Shown here: positions 1 through 5,557 of the stretch, piece after piece | How the letters are laid out: each line of letters begins with the position of its first letter | Position numbering within the stretch: the first letter of the stretch is position 1 | Assembly (NCBI GenBank): GCA_964533645.1 | Contig: CAZHMQ010000095.1 | Location: 1-7,784, forward strand | DNA from: JABDBK01 sp964533645 | Lineage (GTDB): Bacteria; Pseudomonadota; Gammaproteobacteria; DSM-16500 | Direction of reading: 5' to 3' | DNA length: 7,784 nt | Position numbers and translations under genes: made by a program | The notes under the pieces: generated by a model | Database searches by the model: none | What the model saw: only the letters and a program-made list of their open reading frames with translations | Told to the model about the DNA's origin: nothing

Positions 1-2
1 GA

Positions 3-716
3 CTTGGCGACTTAGTGATAGAAGCTGAAAATATCAGTAAACGCTTTGGCGATAGAATGTTGTTTGAAAATATGAATTTTCAAATTCCTAGAGGCGCTGT
101 GGTTGGTATTATTGGTCCTAATGGTGCGGGTAAATCGACATTATTTAGAATGTTAGTCGGTCGTGAAACTGCGGATACAGGAAACATTCGAATAGGTGAA
201 TCGGTCAAATTAGCCTATGTCGATCAAAGTCGAGATTCACTCAATGATAAGAATACGGTTTGGCAAGAAATATCTAACGGGTTAGATATTATGGCAATCG
301 GTAGTTATCAGATACCTTCGCGTGCTTATGTGGGACGGTTTAATTTTAAAGGAACGGATCAACAGAAATTTATAAAGGATTTGTCAGGTGGTGAGAGAAA
401 TCGTGTGCACTTAGCAAAAGTCTTGAGTGAAGGCGGTAATGTATTGTTACTGGACGAACCGACTAATGATTTAGACGTTGAAACATTGCGAGCACTTGAA
501 GAAGCAATCTTAAGTTTTCCTGGTTGCGCGATGATTATTTCGCATGATCGTTGGTTTTTAGATAGAGTGGCGACCCATATCTTGGCGTTCGAAGATGATG
601 GTAGCGTAGCATTTTTTACCGGCAATTATACAGAATATGAAAGTGATCGTGTGCGCCGTTTAGGTGATGCTGCTAAACAACCACATCGAGTAAAATATAG
701 AAAACTCGAGGATTAA
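3..716 (+). CDS. ettA: EttA, energy-dependent translational throttle ABC-F ATPase (3' part only)
   Basis: This is the C-terminal ABC domain of EttA, the ABC-F protein that binds the ribosomal E site and gates the first elongation steps according to the ATP/ADP ratio. It is cytoplasmic and has no membrane domain. The reading frame is open to the left edge (first whole codon at 3, residues LGDLVIEAENISKRFGD), so the gene is 5'-truncated by the window; the GTG at 15 is an internal valine, not a start. About 238 residues of the usual ~555 are present. Visible motifs are Walker A GPNGAGKST (nt ~117-143), the ABC signature LSGGERNR (nt ~381-404), Walker B with catalytic Glu LLLDEPTNDLD, and the switch SHDRWFLDR. 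The segments GLDIMAIG, PSRAYVGRFNFKG and the short basic tail HRVKYRKLED match EttA from memory and separate it from Uup and YheS. It converges on the next gene with overlapping stop codons. Confidence 0.95.
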   Translation, partial: LGDLVIEAENISKRFGDRMLFENMNFQIPRGAVVGIIGPNGAGKSTLFRMLVGRETADTGNIRIGESVKLAYVDQSRDSLNDKNTVWQEISNGLDIMAIGSYQIPSRAYVGRFNFKGTDQQKFIKDLSGGERNRVHLAKVLSEGGNVLLLDEPTNDLDVETLRALEEAILSFPGCAMIISHDRWFLDRVATHILAFEDDGSVAFFTGNYTEYESDRVRRLGDAAKQPHRVKYRKLED

Positions 717-1228
717 ACTTTAAAATTTCGGTAGGTGTTCCTCATGGGTGCGCATGATTTAAATATGCTACATTTAAACATTCCTCCACTAAGGGTACCT
801 ACTGAACTCCATTCAGGCGTTATGATTTTAATTCCCACCATAATATAAAGTAATGTTAAATTGCACGATGTAGCAAATGAATAATGTGAAATATAAGCAA
901 GTTGTGTAGCCAAATGAAACATGATTAATGTAGTTATTGCAGAAGTGATAACTTGCTCTAGTATAGAGTTAAGCTTATCGGGTAATCGTGATGATTCAAT
1001 CCACCTCGTGTAAAATTGTTCAATGATTCTTGTTGCATAAGTAAGATTATTTATTTTGATAGCGGCATAAAACTCAGAAATACATTCACAAAATTCCTCT
1101 GATACTGATTCGATGTTATCATTACCAGCATAAAGTTCTATCATAGTTTGTAAATAATGTGATAAATGATCCATCTTTGATTGAAAAAATAATGGGACAT
1201 TCGTGTGAAATTTTTTAGTTAATAGCAT
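713..1228 (-). CDS. Unrecognised small protein with two hydrophobic segments
   Basis: I do not recognise this 171-residue protein. The start is ATG at 1228, chosen because AAGGAG (complement of 1237-1242) lies 8 nt upstream, one of the strongest Shine-Dalgarno sequences in the window. The N-terminal half (residues ~19-90) is predicted helical, polar and Glu/Tyr-rich, with a Cys pair at 47/49. Residues ~93-114 and ~118-136 are hydrophobic and could be two membrane helices or buried helices. The last 35 residues hold two more Cys (153, 159) and a basic tail. There is no signal peptide. Its stop (complement of 713-715) overlaps the ettA stop (714-716), so the two genes converge with no space for a terminator. 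The good ribosome-binding site favours a real gene; the lack of any known family and the odd C-terminus leave open an orphan or a decayed reading frame. Confidence 0.55.
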   Translation of the reverse strand: MLLTKKFHTNVPLFFQSKMDHLSHYLQTMIELYAGNDNIESVSEEFCECISEFYAAIKINNLTYATRIIEQFYTRWIESSRLPDKLNSILEQVITSAITTLIMFHLATQLAYISHYSFATSCNLTLLYIMVGIKIITPEWSSVGTLSGGMFKCSIFKSCAPMRNTYRNFKV

Positions 1229-1236
1229 ATCCTCAT

Positions 1237-1242
1237 CTCCTT
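1237..1242 (-). promoter_or_regulatory. Ribosome-binding site deciding the 1228 start
   Basis: The reverse strand reads AGAAGGAGATGAGGATATG here. AAGGAG sits 8 nt before the ATG at 1228. This is the main evidence that the reading frame at 713-1228 is translated. Confidence 0.65.
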
Positions 1243-1467
1243 CTTTTGGCCTATGCTTTTATGTCATATTTCTACCTTAACACGAAATGATTAACACATT
1301 TTTAATAAATACTATTTATCAGGCTTTGGATTTGCTCATAACAATAAAAAATTAATAAATTAAACACATGTTGTATTTAATTGATACAAATCAGATAAGT
1401 TGTATTGTAGCTTGTAATGTGTAATTATTTTAAGTTACATAGAAAATTTGTGCTTAGGATTTTATAG

Positions 1468-2847
1468 ATGAGATATCGATTTCTCATTATTATAACAATA
1501 CTATTGTTCTCTCAAATAGGATTCGGGAGTGTTGCATATTCAACACCCCAAACTCAGCAATTTATTGCTCTCTCAGATATCCATTTTGATCCCATGTCAG
1601 GTTGCGAACGGTATAAATCACCTTGTCCTATGGTGAACGAACTTATTGCTGCGGACTATCAGGTATGGGAACACATTTTTGAAAAATATATTAATGAAAC
1701 TTCGATAAAATATTATCGTGATACGAATTATGCTTTATTCAAATCATTATTGTTGGAACTCCAGCAACGGGTTAAGCAAAATAATCCACAATTTGTATTA
1801 ATCTTAGGAGATTTTCTTGATCATGACTTAGAAAAAAATTATAAAAAGTTCAGTCGTGATAAATCAAATGGTGGTTATGCTAAGTTTGTTAAAAAGACGA
1901 TACAATTTTTAACATATAAACTTAACCAAACCTTTCCTTACATAAATATTTATCCAGCCCTAGGAAATGTTGATTCCTATGGAAATGATTATAGCGTGAT
2001 ACCTTACGGAGATTTTTTACATGATCTTGCTTCTATATGGTCTGTTTTTATAAAAGATGAAACAAATAGAAATCAATTTTTAAAAACATTTAAAGTAGGT
2101 GGATATTATTCTGTCGATATAAATAAAACAAACAAAATCATTGTATTAGATACGGTTTTGTTTTCACCACGTAGTCAAAATAGTGCAGTGAAACAAGCAG
2201 CAAAAGAACAGCTTGAGTGGTTGAAAACACAATTAAAAATGGCAAAAGAGAATCATCAATCTGTATTTATTGCCTGTCATATACCAGTAGGTATTGATAT
2301 TTATTTATCTACAGCCATCCCTTATAAAATTATTAAAAATTTCTGGGTATCAACATATACCACTACCTTTTTGAGCATCATGAAAGAGTATTCAGAATAT
2401 ATCAAAGGCATTTTGCCTGGGCATGTACATATTGATTTATTTCAATTTACGATTGATGGTAAGGATGATACGGTTATTCCCATGATATTTACACCATCTA
2501 TCAGTCCAATTTTTGGAAATAATCCTGCTATTAAAATATTTACATACGATGATACATCATTTGGTTTGCAAAGTTTCGAGCGTTATTATAAACCACTTTC
2601 AAATTCATCTTCTGAGTGGCGTAAGGGTAATAGATTTAATGGTATTTTTCAGACAAAATGCCAATATTGCTATCTATCAGAAGTTGTGCAACACCTCATT
2701 ATGAACAATTATTTACTGAATATTTTTATAAAGTATTATTCGGGAAGTGTTGATATTGAGTCGGATGAAAATGATAAAATCTCATACTATTGGTGCAGTA
2801 TTTATAGTAACGATATGAGAACGTATAAGAGTTGTCTTAGTGAGTAA
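1468..2847 (+). CDS. Exported acid sphingomyelinase-like metallophosphoesterase
   Basis: This 459-residue calcineurin-like phosphoesterase belongs to the acid sphingomyelinase/SMPDL/Ppn1 branch, enzymes that cleave phosphodiester or phosphoanhydride bonds in sphingomyelin, nucleotides or polyphosphate with a two-metal centre. An N-terminal signal peptide (short basic start, hydrophobic residues 5-20, likely cleavage near AYS/TPQ, residue 25) sends it out of the cytoplasm. Metal and catalytic motifs appear in order: DIH (D37, H39), GDFLDHD (D115), GNVD (N167), ACHIPVG (H271) and GHVH (H319, H321). The motif III histidine of the canonical GNH[DE] is valine 168. Cys pairs at 46/53 and near the C-terminus (KCQYC, WC, SC) suggest disulfides, as in eukaryotic ASM. 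The ATG at 1468 has AGGA at 1456-1459, 8 nt upstream. It appears monocistronic. Substrate is unknown; an ectonucleotidase or polyphosphatase is as possible as a sphingomyelinase. Confidence 0.88.
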   Translation: MRYRFLIIITILLFSQIGFGSVAYSTPQTQQFIALSDIHFDPMSGCERYKSPCPMVNELIAADYQVWEHIFEKYINETSIKYYRDTNYALFKSLLLELQQRVKQNNPQFVLILGDFLDHDLEKNYKKFSRDKSNGGYAKFVKKTIQFLTYKLNQTFPYINIYPALGNVDSYGNDYSVIPYGDFLHDLASIWSVFIKDETNRNQFLKTFKVGGYYSVDINKTNKIIVLDTVLFSPRSQNSAVKQAAKEQLEWLKTQLKMAKENHQSVFIACHIPVGIDIYLSTAIPYKIIKNFWVSTYTTTFLSIMKEYSEYIKGILPGHVHIDLFQFTIDGKDDTVIPMIFTPSISPIFGNNPAIKIFTYDDTSFGLQSFERYYKPLSNSSSEWRKGNRFNGIFQTKCQYCYLSEVVQHLIMNNYLLNIFIKYYSGSVDIESDENDKISYYWCSIYSNDMRTYKSCLSE

Positions 2848-2872
2848 CTTTTGGTTAGTCAAATATAAAATA

Positions 2873-2891
2873 TTTTACCATTTTAGGTAAA
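2873..2891 (+). terminator. Weak hairpin downstream of the phosphoesterase gene
   Basis: TTTACC (2874-2879) and GGTAAA (2886-2891) form a 6-bp stem with a 6-nt AT loop, 26 nt after the stop. No T-tract follows and only two pairs are G-C, so terminator function is doubtful. Confidence 0.2.
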
Positions 2892-2906
2892 GCCTGCTCA
2901 TTATAT

Positions 2907-2969
2907 CTTAATTTTATTAAATAATAATCAAAAACTATTTATCTATTTAATAGTTCCTTAATTTTATTA
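2907..2969 (+). repeat. 13-bp direct repeat, copies 50 bp apart
   Basis: CTTAATTTTATTA occurs exactly at 2907-2919 and again at 2957-2969. The downstream copy contains the second half-site of the PmrA-like box, so the upstream copy could be an auxiliary binding site. In AT-rich DNA chance recurrence is possible, though 13 identical bases with leading C inside a 190-bp spacer is notable. Confidence 0.5.
2946..2965 (+). promoter_or_regulatory. PmrA-box-like regulator site
   Basis: The sequence is tTTAATagT-tc-cTTAATttT, two direct half-sites 11 bp apart. The consensus for PmrA, the response regulator that activates Dot/Icm effector genes in Legionella and Coxiella, is as I recall cTTAATatT-N2-cTTAATatT; this site matches 15 of 18 defined bases, with both TTAAT cores perfect and the spacing exact. 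It ends 7 bp before a candidate -10 and covers the -35 position, the expected placing for an OmpR-family activator. Binding has not been shown. Confidence 0.65.
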
Positions 2970-2972
2970 GCA

Positions 2973-2978
2973 TACTAT
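2973..2978 (+). promoter_or_regulatory. Candidate -10 element of the 3036 gene
   Basis: TACTAT (or the overlapping TATAAA at 2976-2981) lies 7 bp after the PmrA-like box, and no good -35 hexamer is present, consistent with activator-dependent transcription. Initiation would fall near 2985, giving a leader of about 50 nt. Confidence 0.45.
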
Positions 2979-3035
2979 AAAAATTAGCCCGTAATGTTTT
3001 GATCATGGAATAATTGGAATATCAGGAGTGATATC

Positions 3036-4550
3036 ATGCTGCATAGAGGACCTCAGTTACCTGGAGATTTAACTGCGCGATTAGATATATTGAAACGGGA
3101 ATATGAGCAAGTCAAAGGGAGTAAAGTTAATGCAGAGCGATTAAAACTTATTGATCTGATTCGATCATTTCGTGAAAATATCGATGCATCTTATGATCAT
3201 CATGCAGCATTAGGTATATGTGTCTACGGTTTAATAAAAACTGATGGCGGTGGGCTTAATTTGTTTATAGTGCCTAAAAAGAAAAGTTATTATCGTTTTT
3301 TTTATAGCGAATTAGGCGAGCTGCTGCAAAAAACACTTAGCATTGAGCATAATAATGCATTAGATGACCAGCAGGCATTAACCTATCTTACGGCTTTATA
3401 TCATCATTTAAAAAAATACCCAAGAAGTCCAGATGGTACATTAGGCGAAAGTAAAGCATCGCTAGATTTAATTAAAGATATAGAGAAACAAATAAAAGTT
3501 TTATTAGAACAACTTGCATCTAAACGACCTACATATAATGCCTTAATACATAACTTTGCTGAAATTGAAAAAAAATATAAAGAATTAGGCGGTACTGATC
3601 CTTCAAGAAATAAATATATATTATTTACTCAATTATTAAACACAGATTTATTTGGTCGTTATCAATTTGAAACAAAAGATGAACGTGAATGGTCAGATGC
3701 TTATACAATACGATACGCAGCTATGCTATTTATATTAGAAGAAATTGCATCGGGATACAAATATTTATCGCCTGAGGGGGGGTATTTTACCAAAGGAAGT
3801 GCGCTTTATAAAACATGTAAACAAGCATTGAATATTACTGATGATATCTCTCCCGAATTGAAATGTAATTATTATGTTGCTTTATTGAGTTATGTGGTCA
3901 GAGTTATTTCGCAACCGCATGAACTCGAAAAATGGGAAAAAAATGGTTTAATATATCCAAAATTATTTTTTGAAAACTTAAGAAATGTTTTAGCTGAAAA
4001 AGTCGTTGACTTAATGCGTGTTGCAAAACCAGGACGTACCGCAATGTCTTACTTAGATTTTGCAGCCTCCTATGCGGCAGGTTATGGAGTAAGCATAGCT
4101 ATAACTAATCTTGTTACGCAAGCAAGTATGAGAGGGCCGGCATTGACATATCTCAATATGCTTAGACCTGAAGCTGCATTACTGATTACTTTATTAACCT
4201 ATGCTACCAAAAACTTTGTTTCAAAAAGAGCTACAGGGGCAGTCAAATCCGTTCTTATCACAACGGTATCAGAACCTATATTGATTACTTTTAATAGTGC
4301 CGTTAATTTTGGTGAATTATGTTATGGTTTATTTGTGTCGTATAAAGATGCAAAATCTATGGAAGTTATCGATAATGAGGACTTTACGAAAACCTTGGCT
4401 AGCTTGCCTGATACGGTATGGACTCCTGCTTTAAAAGAAAAAATGAAATATGTGGCAGCTTTTGGTAGAGAGCAACCTTCAATAGCACAAGCAGATACGC
4501 AAGAAAAGGAAACTACCGAGACCAATGAAAAAGCATTGAAGATGGGTTAA
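3036..4550 (+). CDS. Candidate Dot/Icm effector, function unknown
   Basis: I do not recognise a family for this 504-residue protein. The start ATG at 3036 has AGGAG at 3024-3028 with a 7-nt spacer. It lacks a signal peptide. Residues 1-135 are mixed helical and Tyr/Lys-rich; ~143-185 look coiled-coil (DLIKDIEKQIKVLLEQL and AEIEKKYKEL). Residues ~341-361, 378-395 and 403-435 are hydrophobic, enough for a membrane-associating region late in the protein. The C-terminal ~30 residues are polar, with E490, E492, E495 and E498 in EKETTETNEKALKMG. That matches the acidic 'E-block' near the C-terminus of Legionella and Coxiella Dot/Icm substrates. Together with the upstream PmrA-like box this argues for a translocated effector that may sit on a host membrane. 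The biochemical activity is not evident. A non-secreted envelope protein is the alternative. Confidence 0.8.
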   Translation: MLHRGPQLPGDLTARLDILKREYEQVKGSKVNAERLKLIDLIRSFRENIDASYDHHAALGICVYGLIKTDGGGLNLFIVPKKKSYYRFFYSELGELLQKTLSIEHNNALDDQQALTYLTALYHHLKKYPRSPDGTLGESKASLDLIKDIEKQIKVLLEQLASKRPTYNALIHNFAEIEKKYKELGGTDPSRNKYILFTQLLNTDLFGRYQFETKDEREWSDAYTIRYAAMLFILEEIASGYKYLSPEGGYFTKGSALYKTCKQALNITDDISPELKCNYYVALLSYVVRVISQPHELEKWEKNGLIYPKLFFENLRNVLAEKVVDLMRVAKPGRTAMSYLDFAASYAAGYGVSIAITNLVTQASMRGPALTYLNMLRPEAALLITLLTYATKNFVSKRATGAVKSVLITTVSEPILITFNSAVNFGELCYGLFVSYKDAKSMEVIDNEDFTKTLASLPDTVWTPALKEKMKYVAAFGREQPSIAQADTQEKETTETNEKALKMG

Positions 4551-4553
4551 ACC

Positions 4554-4615
4554 TAGATTCGGCAGTACAAGCCTACTGCGACTGCTTAATATACTGAATC
4601 TAAACGAGATTTTTT
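4554..4615 (+). terminator. Imperfect nested inverted repeat with downstream T-run
   Basis: TAGATTC (4554-4560) pairs with GAATCTA (4596-4602). CAGTA (4563-4567) can extend that stem by pairing with TACTG at 4592-4596 across a bulge, or form a separate small hairpin with TACTG at 4574-4578. Six T follow at 4610-4615, 7 nt after the stem. It begins 4 nt after the stop of the 3036 gene and probably ends its transcript, though the T-run is farther from the stem than usual. Confidence 0.4.
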
Positions 4616-4625
4616 AAGAAAATTT

Positions 4626-4651
4626 GTCATCCTCGCGGAAGCGGGGATCCA
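4626..4651 (+). repeat. Short dispersed palindromic repeat (REP-like)
   Basis: The element runs from GTCATCC to GGGGATCCA. Its core pairs ATCCTCGC (4629-4636) with GCGGGGAT (4641-4648) around a GGAA loop, with one G-T type mismatch. Elements of this GTCATCC...GGATCCA form are scattered through many proteobacterial genomes between genes. It is much more GC-rich than its surroundings and ends one base before the stop codon of the PIN toxin. A related palindrome is at the right end of the window. Confidence 0.6.
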
Positions 4652-4652
4652 T

Positions 4653-5048
4653 TTACATTGAATTGAGAAGTTTAACATTAGGCAGTCGAGCGAATTTTTT
4701 ATCAAAAGTAACAATGTCACAATTTTCTTTTTTGCTCTCTACCAAAATGAGACTATCTGAAAAATCCAGGCTATTGTTTTGAAATAATTGTAAAGCTTCT
4801 GAAAACTCAGCTTCATTTTGCAATTGAAAAGCTTCATTCGTCAGTAAATGATGTAATACTTGCACAATTTCGGATTTATCCAATCCATAAGCTGCATCTA
4901 ATACCCAAACTAATTCAGCTTGAACAATTTGCGGAACAAATAGTGTTTTCGTCTTTTTGGCAAATTGTCGGGCCAATTTAACTTGCTCAGCTTGCTTATC
5001 GTCCGTCACCAAAATTCTAATCAAAACATTGGTATCAACCGCCTGCAT
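4653..5048 (-). CDS. PIN-domain RNase toxin (VapC-like)
   Basis: This 131-residue PIN-domain protein is the toxin of a type II toxin-antitoxin pair; such proteins are Mg-dependent endoribonucleases that cut tRNA, rRNA or mRNA when the antitoxin is lost. Acidic residues at the expected positions are D5 and N7 (VDTNVLIR), E45 (QAELVW), D95/D98 (DFSDSLI) and D116 (TFDKKF), so the active site looks intact. The start at 5048 (MQAVDTN) is chosen over an in-frame ATG at 5084: GAGG (complement of 5054-5057) lies 5 nt upstream and PIN domains begin right at this VDTN strand. The gene overlaps the antitoxin gene by 14 nt, indicating translational coupling. Its stop directly abuts the palindromic repeat. 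Members with this length and hydrophobic pattern are usually annotated as VapC-like; the RNA target cannot be read from sequence. Confidence 0.9.
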   Translation of the reverse strand: MQAVDTNVLIRILVTDDKQAEQVKLARQFAKKTKTLFVPQIVQAELVWVLDAAYGLDKSEIVQVLHHLLTNEAFQLQNEAEFSEALQLFQNNSLDFSDSLILVESKKENCDIVTFDKKFARLPNVKLLNSM

Positions 5049-5274
5049 TACCACCTCTCTTACGAATAGCATTTTCCATGTCATTAAGACTTACAGAGGT
5101 TTTAGGATGGCAAATCCCAAAAGCTGCTTCTATATTGCTTTCTTTGCGAAAGAGGACAATATGATCATTTTCGATGAGAAATCCAATCTTATCGCCTGGA
5201 TGTAACCCAAGTTGCTTCCTCATGTCGGCTGGTATTGTTACCTGGCCTTTGATGGTGAGCGCTGATGAATTCAT
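5035..5274 (-). CDS. AbrB/MazE-family antitoxin
   Basis: This 79-residue protein is the antitoxin partner of the PIN toxin. Residues ~3-47 are a SpoVT-AbrB swapped-hairpin DNA-binding domain with its hallmark KGQVTIPADMRKQLGLHPGD (residues 9-28) followed by the VLFRK strand. The remaining ~32 residues form a flexible tail (ESNIEAAFG to the Lys/Arg/Gly-rich end), which in this family wraps and neutralises the toxin. It should bind as a dimer to the palindromic operator just upstream and repress its own operon, with the toxin as co-repressor. The ATG at 5274 is preceded by GAGGA (complement of 5280-5284) with a 5-nt spacer. It is first in the operon and overlaps the toxin start. A VapB-type label would be reasonable, although it uses the AbrB fold. 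Confidence 0.92.
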   Translation of the reverse strand: MNSSALTIKGQVTIPADMRKQLGLHPGDKIGFLIENDHIVLFRKESNIEAAFGICHPKTSVSLNDMENAIRKRGGNAGG

Positions 5275-5285
5275 ACTAATCCTCT

Positions 5286-5336
5286 ATATGTAATACTTAA
5301 TATATTTAGTATTACATATTTTAATATGTAAGTCAA
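5286..5336 (-). promoter_or_regulatory. Promoter and nested palindromic operator of the toxin-antitoxin operon
   Basis: On the reverse strand TTGACT (complement of 5331-5336) and AATACT (complement of 5308-5313) form a -35/-10 pair with a 17-bp spacer. ATATGTAATACT (5286-5297) and its exact complement AGTATTACATAT (5308-5319) make a 12-bp perfect inverted repeat with a 10-bp centre. A third half-site, ATATGTAA (5324-5331), pairs with the middle one as ACATATT-TT-AATATGT (5314-5329). Three alternating half-sites therefore cover the promoter from -35 to past the start point, as expected for an autorepressing AbrB-type antitoxin. Confidence 0.75.
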
Positions 5337-5547
5337 CATAGCATTGTAAGTTTTGTGCTCTAGTTCCGTTTCTTCACGCGCTCAGTGATTTCAGTAAGCT
5401 GATTCTCATTATTTTGTAATTGTATGCCTGAGACGTGCAAGTCTGGGTATTTTTATGCAATAAGTCAAGGTGTTTTATTTATCAAATATAACTTGAATTA
5501 AGTCCTATGGTTATCGTTAAATACGCACCATCAACTAATAAAAAAAA

Positions 5548-5550
5548 GGA
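5548..5550 (+). promoter_or_regulatory. Ribosome-binding site deciding the 5558 start
   Basis: AAGGA (5546-5550) lies 7 nt before the ATG at 5558, while the earlier in-frame ATG at 5507 has no purine-rich sequence at the right distance. The 5558 start is therefore preferred, removing 17 residues from the longest reading frame. Confidence 0.7.
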
Positions 5551-5557
5551 AGATAAC

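Noticed and set aside
15..17. GTG as the start of the ABC ATPase
   Set aside because: The frame is open upstream to the window edge and EttA has a whole first ABC domain and linker before this point, so it is an internal valine.
1340..1390. PmrA-like site upstream of the metallophosphoesterase gene
   Set aside because: Isolated TTAAT words occur in AT-rich DNA but no pair has the 11-bp spacing.
4322..4525. Reverse-strand reading frame inside the effector candidate
   Set aside because: It is the antisense shadow of a well-supported gene, with no ribosome-binding site or recognisable domain.
4620..4660. CRISPR repeat reading of the GC-rich palindrome
   Set aside because: There is a single copy at this site with no regularly spaced repeats or cas genes.
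5049..5084. 12-residue N-terminal extension of the PIN toxin
   Set aside because: It lies inside the antitoxin gene, lacks a good ribosome-binding site, and PIN domains start at the VDTN strand.
4957..5205. Forward reading frame across the toxin-antitoxin genes
   Set aside because: It is antisense to two genes with clear PIN and AbrB motifs.
5481..5502. PmrA-like site upstream of the U-box-like gene
   Set aside because: Only one reverse-strand TTAAT core is present; the second half-site at 11 bp does not match.
5507..5557. Upstream ATG start for the U-box-like gene
   Set aside because: No Shine-Dalgarno precedes it, while ATG 5558 has AAGGA at 7 nt.
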